Assembly: GCA_001898415.1 (NCBI GenBank)
Contig: MKTU01000036.1
Span: forward strand, 62,001 to 126,000
Length of the DNA stretch: 64,000 nucleotides
Reading direction: 5' to 3'
DNA from: Rhodanobacter sp. 67-28
GTDB lineage: Bacteria; Pseudomonadota; Gammaproteobacteria; Xanthomonadales; Rhodanobacteraceae
The notes under the pieces were generated by a model. That model saw nothing but the letters and a program-made list of their open reading frames with translations, made no database searches and was not told the DNA's origin. Made by a program: the position numbers and the translations under genes. This document shows positions 1 to 7,650 of this stretch, piece by piece. The stretch's first letter is position 1. Every line of letters starts with the position of its first letter.

Positions 1-1
1 C

Positions 2-646
2 ACCTACCACGCCGATGTCTCGCTCGGCCTGTTCCTGGTCGCCGACGGCATGGGCGGCCACCAGCATGGCGAGGTGGCGTCGGCACTGGTGCGCGATGCG
101 ATGGTCGAGCTGGTCGGCGCCGGGTCGGGCCTGATCGAGGCCGTCAATGGTGCGGGCGAGCGATTGCTGGCGCACGCCCGGCCCAGCTTCGACCTGTTGC
201 CGATGGGCACCACGATCGCAGCACTGCGGATCGTCGGCGACGCGTATGAAGTGGCCTGGGTCGGAGACAGCCGCATCTACCTGTGGCAACACACCCTGCG
301 CCGCGTCAGCCACGACCATTCGCTGGTCCAGGCACTGGTGGAAGCCGGCCAGCTCGACCCGGCCCAGGCGGCGCAGCACCCGCAGCGCAACCTGCTCACC
401 CAGGCACTCGGCGTCACCGCCACCGAGCAACTGCGCATCGGCATGGCCCGCGGCACGCTGGAACCCGGCATGAGCTTCCTGCTGTGCAGCGACGGCTTGA
501 CCGAGTGCGTCGACGATGCAGCGATCGCCCGTACTGTCGCGCGCAACGACCTCGCCGCGCAGGAATGCGCCGACCAATTGCTGTTGGACGCGCTCGACGG
601 CGGTGGCGACGACAACATCACCGTCGTCCTCGTGCGCTGCAGCTGA
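2..646 (+). CDS. PP2C-family serine/threonine protein phosphatase (5' end outside window)
   Basis: The frame is open from base 2, so the N-terminus is missing and about 214 residues remain. The PP2C metal-binding motifs are all visible in order: DGMGGH near the left edge, GDSR in the middle, SDGLTE in the last third and GGDDNIT close to the C-terminus. Members of this family remove phosphate from Ser/Thr using two Mn/Mg ions and usually counteract a Ser/Thr kinase. No kinase is in view, because the upstream neighbours are cut off. The gene ends 18 bp before the convergent dnaQ. The family is secure; the substrate is unknown. Confidence 0.88.
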   Translation, partial: TYHADVSLGLFLVADGMGGHQHGEVASALVRDAMVELVGAGSGLIEAVNGAGERLLAHARPSFDLLPMGTTIAALRIVGDAYEVAWVGDSRIYLWQHTLRRVSHDHSLVQALVEAGQLDPAQAAQHPQRNLLTQALGVTATEQLRIGMARGTLEPGMSFLLCSDGLTECVDDAAIARTVARNDLAAQECADQLLLDALDGGGDDNITVVLVRCS

Positions 647-664
647 AACATCGCGCCGCGCGGC

Positions 665-1369
665 TCAACCCAACCGGCGCCACACGCTCTGTCCGCCCGC
701 GCTCTTGTCCAGCGCATCGAGCCGTCGCTCATGCTCCAGCAACTCGCTTGCCGACGCGCACAGTACACGTGGACGCACCCGCAGGGTTGCCGGCGGCAGT
801 ACCACCGCGTGTTGCGGGGTCGCTGCATCGAACTCCAGATCCAGCCCGACCTGACCCGAGGTCATGGCCAGATAGACATCGGCCAGCAGCTGCGCGTCGA
901 TCAGGCCACCGTGCAGGTCGCGACGCGAGTTGTCCACGCCCAGCCGCTTGCACAAGGCATCCAGGCTGTTGCGCTGGCCGGGATAGCGCTCGCGCGCCAT
1001 CGCCAGCGTATCCAGCACGCTGCACCGATCGGCGATGCAGCCGCTGGCGGCACCGAGGCGCGCCAGTTCGGCGTCGAGAAAGCCCACATCGAACGCCGCG
1101 TTGTGGATGATCAGTTCGGCGCCGGCGATGAAGGCGAGGAACTCGTCGGCGACATCGGCAAAGCGCGGCTTGTCGAGCAGGAACTCGTCCTCGATGCCGG
1201 TGACCTGGCGGGCGCCTTCGTCGATCGCACGATCGGGGTTCAGATACGTCTGGTAGTAGCGACCGGTGAGCCTGCGTTCGACCATCTCGACGCAGGCGAT
1301 TTCCACCAGGCGATGGCCCTGGCGTACTTCCAGGCCGGTCGTTTCGGTATCCAGGACGATCTGCCTCAT
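665..1369 (-). CDS. dnaQ: DNA polymerase III epsilon subunit (3'-5' proofreading exonuclease)
   Basis: A 234-residue DEDDh exonuclease. Motif Exo I is DTET (D7, E9), Exo II has D94 after HNAAF, and Exo III has H153 and D158 (HGGLID). The C-terminal tail, with HERRLDAL and a closing VWRRL, resembles the alpha-binding tail of E. coli epsilon. Between the two parts lies QVGLDL (173-178), a good match to the beta-clamp binding consensus. I chose the ATG at 1369 because it overlaps the rnhA stop as ATGA and gives the family length; longer upstream readings lie inside rnhA. It proofreads replication errors as part of the Pol III core. In E. coli rnhA and dnaQ are divergent, whereas here they are co-directional and coupled. 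Confidence 0.96.
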   Translation of the reverse strand: MRQIVLDTETTGLEVRQGHRLVEIACVEMVERRLTGRYYQTYLNPDRAIDEGARQVTGIEDEFLLDKPRFADVADEFLAFIAGAELIIHNAAFDVGFLDAELARLGAASGCIADRCSVLDTLAMARERYPGQRNSLDALCKRLGVDNSRRDLHGGLIDAQLLADVYLAMTSGQVGLDLEFDAATPQHAVVLPPATLRVRPRVLCASASELLEHERRLDALDKSAGGQSVWRRLG

Positions 1370-1809
1370 GCCCCGCTCCTGATCGACTCGGCCTGCTCGC
1401 GCGCGGCGCGGTCGACACGCTCGTTTTCCGCGTGGCCGTTGTGGCCGCGCACCCACTGCCAGCGAACCTGGTGCGTACCCACCGCATCGGACAGGCGCTG
1501 CCACAGATCCTGGTTCTTGACCGGCTTGCGGTCGGCCGTGCGCCAGCCGTTGGCGCGCCACTTCGGCAACCACTGCTCGATGCCCTGCATGACATAGCGC
1601 GAATCGGTAGTGAGCGTGACCACGCAGGGGCGCTTGAGCGCCTCCAGCGCGCCGATCGCCGCCATCAGCTCCATGCGGTTGTTGGTGGTGGCGGGCTCCC
1701 GGCCGGCCAGCATCCGCTCGCCGCCAGGGGCCCGCAGCAAGGCGGCCCAGCCGCCCGGTCCGGGATTGCCGAGGCAGGCGCCGTCGGTAAATGCTTCCAC
1801 TTCACTCAT
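1366..1809 (-). CDS. rnhA: Ribonuclease HI
   Basis: A 147-residue type 1 RNase H that cuts the RNA strand of RNA/DNA hybrids, removing primers and R-loops. The active-site residues are all present: D9 (FTDGA), E47 (NNRMEL), D69 (TTDSR), H123 (RGHNGH) and D133 (ERVDRA). The basic, Trp-rich handle helix (around 80-100) is also present, as in E. coli RNase HI. It overlaps dnaQ by 4 bp and lies 6 bp after the methyltransferase gene, so the three are probably one transcript. Confidence 0.97.
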   Translation of the reverse strand: MSEVEAFTDGACLGNPGPGGWAALLRAPGGERMLAGREPATTNNRMELMAAIGALEALKRPCVVTLTTDSRYVMQGIEQWLPKWRANGWRTADRKPVKNQDLWQRLSDAVGTHQVRWQWVRGHNGHAENERVDRAAREQAESIRSGA

Positions 1810-1815
1810 GGGTGT

Positions 1816-2517
1816 TCAGGTATCCCTTGTTGCCTGCAGGGCCGGGTTGGGCCGTGTCCCCGGCGACAACCTGCCCGCTGCCGGCACCGGCAGTTTCACG
1901 GGCTTGATGCGCAGCGGTGTGGCCAGTCGCCGCTGCTTGCGCGCGAGCAACACATAGCCGCCACCCAGCACGCTGTCCATTGTCGTCGAAGTCGCCGGCA
2001 GCCCCGGCCAACCGCGTCCCACGCGGCGGGCCAGTTCGATCTCCATGCCTGCATGGCGCAGCACGCGTTCCAGCTGCAGCGGAAGCTGCAGCTTGAGCGT
2101 CCGGCCCCGCGCATGCCAGCGCAACCACGGCGACCACCCGCTGACCGGATGCACACCGGTCAACGCCAGCACCCCGCCCGGCGCCAGCACGCGCAGCACG
2201 TCTTCCAGCAGCGCCGATGACACCGGCGATACCTCCAGGGCGTGACGCAGCAGGACCAGATCGAACGCGTCGGCCACGAACGGCAGCGGCTGATCCACGG
2301 CGGCACGCAGATCGCCGCCATAGCGACCGCCGTCGAGATAAAGACGAACCCAACTCCCCAGCATCGGCAACGCCGGCGGCGCCTCGTCCGCGGCGACGCC
2401 GAGCAACAACGCGTGCGTGCCGAAACAACGCTGCAACTCCGGCGCCAACACCCGCGCCTGGGCATCGCGCAACCGGCGCAGCGGTGCACTGGCGTAGATG
2501 TCGTCCTGTGGGTGCAT
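1816..2517 (-). CDS. Class I SAM-dependent methyltransferase, YafS-like
   Basis: A 233-residue protein with a methyltransferase-type Rossmann pattern: LLLGV in the motif I position, DLVLLRHALE as motif II/III, and a VLAPGGVLALTG segment typical of motif V/VI. Motif I lacks the usual GxGxG, so cofactor binding is predicted mainly from the later motifs and from position. In E. coli the same slot beside rnhA and divergent from gloB is held by yafS, a methyltransferase-like gene of unknown substrate. The last 30 residues look low-complexity and variable. Substrate unknown. Confidence 0.72.
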   Translation of the reverse strand: MHPQDDIYASAPLRRLRDAQARVLAPELQRCFGTHALLLGVAADEAPPALPMLGSWVRLYLDGGRYGGDLRAAVDQPLPFVADAFDLVLLRHALEVSPVSSALLEDVLRVLAPGGVLALTGVHPVSGWSPWLRWHARGRTLKLQLPLQLERVLRHAGMEIELARRVGRGWPGLPATSTTMDSVLGGGYVLLARKQRRLATPLRIKPVKLPVPAAGRLSPGTRPNPALQATRDT

Positions 2518-2755
2518 GCAGCGGGGGTCCAGGGGCTGGCGCGAACCTCCAGTTTAGCTGCAGCGGCAACCGATCGCAGTCGCCTGACCTGGCGCACGGA
2601 TCTGAATGACCGACCCACCTCTTAACACCATGCTAACGAGAAGCTGCCGATGCCCCTTTATAGTCGGGCGCTCCCATGCGGCCGGGCGGCCGCGTCTGCC
2701 GGTGACGCATCGGCATCGACGCGCCGTCGGTGTCGCCCGACCATCCGGAACCGCC

Positions 2756-3520
2756 TTGCACCTTCTCCCTCTACCGGCCCTCACCGACAACTACATCTGG
2801 CTGCTTCATGACGATGAAGGCCAGGCCGTGGTCGTCGATCCGGGCGATGCGGCGGTCGTCGAGCAGGCCTTGGCGCAGCACCGGTGGCGCCTGCGTGGCG
2901 TGTTGCTGACGCATCATCACAACGACCACATCGGCGGGGCGGCTGCACTGCGGCAACGCCATGACGTGCCGGTATACGGACCGCGTGATTCGCGCATCGA
3001 AGGCCTGACGCACGCCGTCGGCGATGGCGACACCGTGGAGTTCTCTGCGCCCGACCTGGTTTTCGAGGTGCTGTCGATTCCGGGACACACCCTCACCCAC
3101 GTCGGCTACGTCGGCGCCGGCCTGCTGCTGTGTGGCGACACCTTGTTCAGTCTCGGCTGCGGGCGCCTGTTCGAGGGCACGCCGACCCAGATGCTCGCCT
3201 CGCTGGACCGTCTGGCGGCGCTGCCCGGTTCGACCCAGGTTTGCGCCGGGCACGAGTACACCCATGGCAACGGCCTCTTCGCCGACACGGTTGAGCCGGG
3301 CAACTCCGCGCTGCGGGAACGGCGGCGCGAAGTGGCGCAATTGCGTGCCGACGGCCAGGCCAGCCTGCCTGTCACGCTGGCCACGGAGCTGGCAACCAAT
3401 CCATTCCTCCGGGTCGACGCCGACGCCGTGATCGACTGGTGCGCTGCACGCGGCGTCGACGGCAACCGCGTGTCCCGCTTCGCCGCACTGAGGGCGGCCA
3501 AGGACGTCTTTCGCGCATGA
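2756..3520 (+). CDS. gloB: Hydroxyacylglutathione hydrolase (glyoxalase II)
   Basis: Hydrolyses S-lactoylglutathione to lactate and glutathione, the second step of methylglyoxal removal. From the TTG at 2756 the protein has 254 residues, the normal GloB length, and begins with the typical PLPALTDNYIWLL segment. The binuclear metal site is intact: H53, H55, D57 and H58 (THHHNDH), the GHTLTH His, the CGDTLF Asp and the GHEYT His. The C-terminal glutathione-binding domain is present. An in-frame GTG at 2702 and ATG at 2606 are possible longer starts, but a TATAGT box at 2659-2664 lies between them. It is divergent from the methyltransferase gene and overlaps mltD by ATGA. Confidence 0.93.
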   Translation: MHLLPLPALTDNYIWLLHDDEGQAVVVDPGDAAVVEQALAQHRWRLRGVLLTHHHNDHIGGAAALRQRHDVPVYGPRDSRIEGLTHAVGDGDTVEFSAPDLVFEVLSIPGHTLTHVGYVGAGLLLCGDTLFSLGCGRLFEGTPTQMLASLDRLAALPGSTQVCAGHEYTHGNGLFADTVEPGNSALRERRREVAQLRADGQASLPVTLATELATNPFLRVDADAVIDWCAARGVDGNRVSRFAALRAAKDVFRA

Positions 3521-4686
3521 ACCGGACGCCCCGACACCTGCTGCTGCCGCTGGCGCTGTCGACAGCGCTGGCCGCCTGCAGCAACATGCCTTCGCAACCG
3601 GCACGCGCACCTGTCGCCGTCGTCGCCCCCGCCAGCACGCCACCGGCGGTTGCCGCCAGTGTCGCGACTGCGGCACCTGTACCGGCGGCCGACCTGTGGG
3701 ATCGACTGCGCAGCAGTTTTGTCATGCCGGATTGCAATGCCGACCCCGCGGTGCTGGCGTGGGCCGGGCGCTACACGCGCAGCCCGGCGCGGTTCGAGGA
3801 CACCTTGCGCGAGGCGATGCCGCGCCTGGCCTATGTCCAGCAGGTCGCCGAGCAATACGACGTGCCCGGCGAGTTCGCACTGCTGCCGTGGGTGGAGAGC
3901 CGTTACCGCCCGGTGCAGGGACGCAGGCACCATGCTGCCGGCATGTGGCAGATCATGCCGGTGACCGCCCGCTCGATGGGCCTGCGCGTGGATCGCCATT
4001 ACGACGGCCGGCTGGACATACCGGCCGCAGCGCACGCCGTGATGAAGTTGCTGCGGCAATACCACGACCGCTTCCACGACTGGCGCGTGGCCGACTATGC
4101 GTACAACGCCGGCGAGTTCAAGATACGCGGGTTGATCAGCCGCCACGGCATGCCGGCGGACAAGCCGGCGATCCCCGACCTGCCGGTACGCCGCGTCACT
4201 CGCGAGCACCTGACCCAGTTGCTGGCGATCGCATGCGTGATACGCGAGCCGTCGCGCTTCCAGGTCAGCCTGCCCAGCCTCCCGGAGTCCGAGCACCTGG
4301 TGCAGGCACCGGTGACGCATCCCGTCACGGTGGCGCGCGCCGCCGAAATGGCCGGCATGCCGGAATCGGCCCTGCGTCATCTCAATGCGGCATTCCGCGG
4401 CAACAAGCTGGATGGGCGAACGGTTTCGCACCTCATGCTGCCGGCCGGTCACGCCGGTCGGTTCGAGCTCGCCATGCTCGATGCCGCCGCGGGCTCCACC
4501 ACCGCCGCAGCAGACGACGAATCGTCCCGCGGTCCTGACACGCACGTGGTCAGCCCCGGTGAAAGCCTGTGGCAGATTGCGCGCCAGTATTCGACCAGCG
4601 TCGCGCACCTGCAGCAACTGAACAACCTGGCCCAAGGCCAGGCGATCCAGCCGGGACAGGTGCTGAAGCTGGGCGACGTCGACTGA
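3517..4686 (+). CDS. mltD: Membrane-bound lytic murein transglycosylase D (lipoprotein with one LysM)
   Basis: A 389-residue outer-membrane lipoprotein that cleaves peptidoglycan glycan strands to 1,6-anhydro products. The signal peptide ends in a lipobox LAAC with Cys21. An Ala/Pro-rich linker follows, then an SLT domain with catalytic E127 (VESRY), the GMWQIMP motif and a YNAGE motif. One LysM repeat (about 335-385, VVSPGESLWQIA) closes the protein; E. coli MltD has more than one. The start at 3517 overlaps the gloB stop (ATGA), so the two are coupled, and gloB-mltD adjacency is also seen in E. coli. Confidence 0.93.
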   Translation: MNRTPRHLLLPLALSTALAACSNMPSQPARAPVAVVAPASTPPAVAASVATAAPVPAADLWDRLRSSFVMPDCNADPAVLAWAGRYTRSPARFEDTLREAMPRLAYVQQVAEQYDVPGEFALLPWVESRYRPVQGRRHHAAGMWQIMPVTARSMGLRVDRHYDGRLDIPAAAHAVMKLLRQYHDRFHDWRVADYAYNAGEFKIRGLISRHGMPADKPAIPDLPVRRVTREHLTQLLAIACVIREPSRFQVSLPSLPESEHLVQAPVTHPVTVARAAEMAGMPESALRHLNAAFRGNKLDGRTVSHLMLPAGHAGRFELAMLDAAAGSTTAAADDESSRGPDTHVVSPGESLWQIARQYSTSVAHLQQLNNLAQGQAIQPGQVLKLGDVD

Positions 4687-4744
4687 AGGCTTGCGCCGCC
4701 ACTGACCTGCTCCGTGGCGACATCGTGCTCTCGGGGTCAGCCTT

Positions 4745-4780
4745 CGCCGGTGCGCACGGCACGAGCCATGCGCACCGGCG
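4745..4780. terminator. Hairpin between convergent mltD and ppiD
   Basis: A perfect 12-bp inverted repeat, CGCCGGTGCGCA at 4745-4756 and its complement at 4769-4780, with a 12-nt loop. It sits in the 112-bp gap between two convergent genes, where a bidirectional terminator is expected. No clear U-run follows on either strand, so it could act as an mRNA-stabilising hairpin instead. Confidence 0.5.
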
Positions 4781-4798
4781 CCAGCCGAGCGAACCCGG

Positions 4799-6709
4799 CT
4801 ACAGCAGGTTCTTGTTGATCTTGATCTTGGTCTTGGCGCGCAGCGTCTGGAGCAGCTCGCGCGTCGCCTCGCCGGCATAAGCCTGGGCCATCTGGCGATG
4901 CAGCATGTCGCGCTCTTCCGGCGTGATCCTGGAGAGATCGCCGGGCTGCACCTTGTCCACGGCCACCAGCGCGAAGCCACCATCACCCATGTTCACTTCG
5001 GCGAAGCTGGGCTTGTCGGGCGCCGACGGATGTGGCAACAGGTAGGCCTCCTTCAGCACCGGCGCCGGCACCTGCAGCGACTGGCCGCGCACGGCTTCGG
5101 CCACGCTGACGATCCTGGCGCCGAGCGACTTGGCCACCGCTTCCATGTCCTCGCCCTTGCGCAGGCGCGCCAGCACGTCATCGGCCTGCTTGCGGGCCGC
5201 CGCCGTGATGCGCTCCTCCAGGATGCTCTGCTGCACCTTGGCGCGAACCTCGGCCAACGGCTTGACCGCAGCCGGCACGTGCTTGTCGACGTGGATCACG
5301 ATGGAGTGGTTGTTGCCCAGATCGATCAGACTCGAATTGTTGCCCTGGACCAGCACGTCGTCGCTGAATGCGGCGGCGACCACCTTTGGGTTGGCCGCCA
5401 GGCCCTTGCCGTCGGTGCGCGAGAACAGCGGCAGGGTCTGGATCGGCAGATCAAGCGCGGCGGCCGCGGGCTCGAGCGAGCCCGGGTTCGAGTAGGTCTG
5501 GTCCGCCATCTTGCCGGCCAGTTCGTTGTACTCGCGATCGCGCTCGGCAGTGGTCGCCTCCTGCAGCAACTGGTCGCGCACTTCGGCAAACGGCTTGGAC
5601 TCGCCACTGCGCACGTCGCGCAGCCAGATGATGTGGTAGCCGTCGGAGGACAGCACCGGCTTGGAGATCTGCCCCTTCTGCAGCGCAAACATCGCCGAAT
5701 CGAAGGCGGCGTTGGTCACGCCCTTCTCGAGCCAGCCGAGGTCGCCGCCCTGGCGCCGCGAACCCAGATCCTGTGAATCCTTTTCGGCCAGCTGGGCAAA
5801 ATTCGCCGGCGTGGCTTCGGCCGCGATCTTGTCCGCGGTGGCCAGCGCAGCCTTCTGCTGTTCGGGCGTGGCGTTGGGGGGCACGTTGACGAGGATGTGC
5901 GAAACCAGCCGCTGCTCGGGCTGCACGAAGCGCTGCTTTTCCTCTTCGTAGCGCGCCTTGAGTTCCTCGTCGCTGGGGGCCGCTTTCGGCTTGAGCTTGG
6001 CGCTGTCCACCTCGACGTACTTCACCGAAACCCGTTCGGGATTCATGTAATCGGCCTGGTGCGCCTTGTACCAGGATTCGATTTGCGCGTCGGTCACCTC
6101 TTTCTCGGCGGGCTCCGGCTTCTGCAGCACGAAGTAACGCAGGTCGCGCCGCTGAGTGGCCAGGCCGAGATAGTTGTCGACGCGCTCGTGGCTGATGATG
6201 GCGCTGTCGCTGATTGCCTGCGGCAGCAGTTGCGTGGCCAGCGAGGAGCGGATCTCGTCCTCGAACATGGCCGAAGTCTTGCCGCTGCTGGTGAGGTAAG
6301 CCCGGTAGCTGGTCGGGTCGAACTTGCCGTTGACCTGGAACGCCGGGATACCCGCGATGGCGTCGCGCAGCGCCTGATCGGAGACGCGCATGCCCCAGTC
6401 GGCATTGGCCTGCAGCAAGAGCTGCTCGTCGATCATCGCGTCCAGCACACGCAGCTTGGTTTCCGTCTTCTCGAACACGGTCGGGTCGAACTGCTCGCCC
6501 TGCTGCTCGCTGACTTGCTGCCGCAACTGGTTCATGCGGTTCTGGAATGCGTTCTGGCTGATTTCCTGCTTGCCCACCTTGGCCACGAATGTGTCGTTCT
6601 GCGAGGTGAAATAGCTCTCCATGCCAAACAGCGACATCGCCAGCACGGCGAGGCCGAGAACGATGATGGACGGCCATCCGTGCATCTTGTTACGCATTGC
6701 CTGCAGCAT
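4799..6709 (-). CDS. ppiD: Periplasmic folding chaperone / peptidyl-prolyl isomerase D
   Basis: A 636-residue inner-membrane-anchored chaperone that helps newly exported outer-membrane proteins leave the Sec translocon. One N-terminal transmembrane helix (about 13-31) follows the short cytoplasmic start MLQAMRNKMHGW. A SurA_N-like chaperone region follows, then a parvulin domain (HILVN ... GGDLGWLEKG ... SDGYHIIWL) in the middle, and a C-terminal chaperone part. ATG 6709 was chosen because it directly precedes the anchor and has a GGAAG ribosome site. Position after hupB matches the lon-hupB-ppiD order of E. coli, but two tRNA genes are inserted between hupB and ppiD. Confidence 0.95.
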   Translation of the reverse strand: MLQAMRNKMHGWPSIIVLGLAVLAMSLFGMESYFTSQNDTFVAKVGKQEISQNAFQNRMNQLRQQVSEQQGEQFDPTVFEKTETKLRVLDAMIDEQLLLQANADWGMRVSDQALRDAIAGIPAFQVNGKFDPTSYRAYLTSSGKTSAMFEDEIRSSLATQLLPQAISDSAIISHERVDNYLGLATQRRDLRYFVLQKPEPAEKEVTDAQIESWYKAHQADYMNPERVSVKYVEVDSAKLKPKAAPSDEELKARYEEEKQRFVQPEQRLVSHILVNVPPNATPEQQKAALATADKIAAEATPANFAQLAEKDSQDLGSRRQGGDLGWLEKGVTNAAFDSAMFALQKGQISKPVLSSDGYHIIWLRDVRSGESKPFAEVRDQLLQEATTAERDREYNELAGKMADQTYSNPGSLEPAAAALDLPIQTLPLFSRTDGKGLAANPKVVAAAFSDDVLVQGNNSSLIDLGNNHSIVIHVDKHVPAAVKPLAEVRAKVQQSILEERITAAARKQADDVLARLRKGEDMEAVAKSLGARIVSVAEAVRGQSLQVPAPVLKEAYLLPHPSAPDKPSFAEVNMGDGGFALVAVDKVQPGDLSRITPEERDMLHRQMAQAYAGEATRELLQTLRAKTKIKINKNLL

Positions 6710-6864
6710 AGAAATCTTCCCGCAACGTGATTTGGAAGCGCGCGAAGCGCATGATCCACACGAGGCACCGGATGCCTCATCGCTGCATGCCGGGGCGCCA
6801 TGGCATCGCCGGAACACGCAGGTCTCAAACGACAAAGGCGCCCCACGGGCGCCCTTGCTAAACG

Positions 6865-6941
6865 TGGCGGAGTGGACGGGACTCGAACCCGCGACCTCCG
6901 GCGTGACAGGCCAGCATTCTAACCAACTGAACTACCACTCC
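6865..6941 (-). tRNA. tRNA-Asp (GTC)
   Basis: A 77-nt cloverleaf on the minus strand. The acceptor stem is GGAGTGG/CCACTCC, the anticodon loop CTGTCAC gives GTC, the T-loop reads GTTCGAGTC, and the CCA end is encoded. It lies between ppiD and tRNA-Val. Confidence 0.97.
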
Positions 6942-6949
6942 GCACAATC

Positions 6950-7024
<75 letters not shown>

Positions 7025-7044
7025 CGAAACCAAGCGCAAGCCGC

Positions 7045-7317
7045 TTAGTTTAGGGCATCCTTCAGGGTCTTGCCAGCCTTGAACGCGGGCACTTTCGACG
7101 CCTTGATCTTGATCGTTTCGTTGGTCCGCGGGTTGCGCCCGGTGCGCGCGGCACGCTTGCGCACGGTGAACGTGCCAAAGCCCACCACCGAGACATCCTC
7201 ACCCTTCTTCAACGACTTCTGGATGGCTTCCAGGTAGGCCTCCAGCGCACGACCAGCGTCTGCCTTGGTCAGCTCGGCCTTCTCGGCAATGGCATTGATC
7301 AGATCGGTTTTGTTCAT
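7045..7317 (-). CDS. hupB: DNA-binding protein HU-beta
   Basis: A 90-residue histone-like protein that bends and compacts DNA. It starts [11 protein letters not shown] and carries the family signature [18 protein letters not shown] in the DNA-binding arm, ending in [11 protein letters not shown], all typical of HU. Start 7317 has a GAGGGAG ribosome site just upstream. Downstream of lon and upstream of ppiD, as in E. coli. Confidence 0.97.
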   Translation of the reverse strand: MNKTDLINAIAEKAELTKADAGRALEAYLEAIQKSLKKGEDVSVVGFGTFTVRKRAARTGRNPRTNETIKIKASKVPAFKAGKTLKDALN

Positions 7318-7650
7318 TGAAAACTCCCTCGTTCGGATTTCGCCCGCGCGATCCGTCGCGGGACGGATGACGCGGGCATGGATGGTTGGCTGGTGCCAGA
7401 GCCGTGGCGCAACTCCGCATCGCCTCGTCGTCAGCAAGCGCGGGGGCTGCGGCATCGCCTTTATACCAGTGCCCCGCCGCTATCCGCAACACAAGGCACA
7501 GCAACGTTTCCGCCGGTTCGGCATGGTCAAAAAGCGCATGCGCAAGCCGGCTCCCGACACAGCCCGGAACTTCGCCGATCAACGTCGACACGGCTGCATC
7601 ACGAGCCTATCGCGCGGGTGCCTCCGGCCCGCGCGCCCGCGATCGCGCGA
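7318..7650. other. Gene-free interval between hupB and lon with the hupB upstream region
   Basis: These 333 bp separate the end of lon from the start of hupB, both on the minus strand. No credible coding frame was found. The part nearest hupB carries the candidate promoter listed at 7460-7489 and would give a long leader of about 135 nt. The rest shows no repeat or hairpin that stands out. Confidence 0.6.
7460..7489 (-). promoter_or_regulatory. Candidate sigma-70 promoter of hupB
   Basis: On the minus strand a TTGCGG box (7489-7484) is followed 18 bp later by TATAAA (7465-7460). TATAAA stands out in this GC-rich interval. The box-to-gene distance is about 140 bp, so an additional promoter closer to hupB remains possible. 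Confidence 0.45.
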
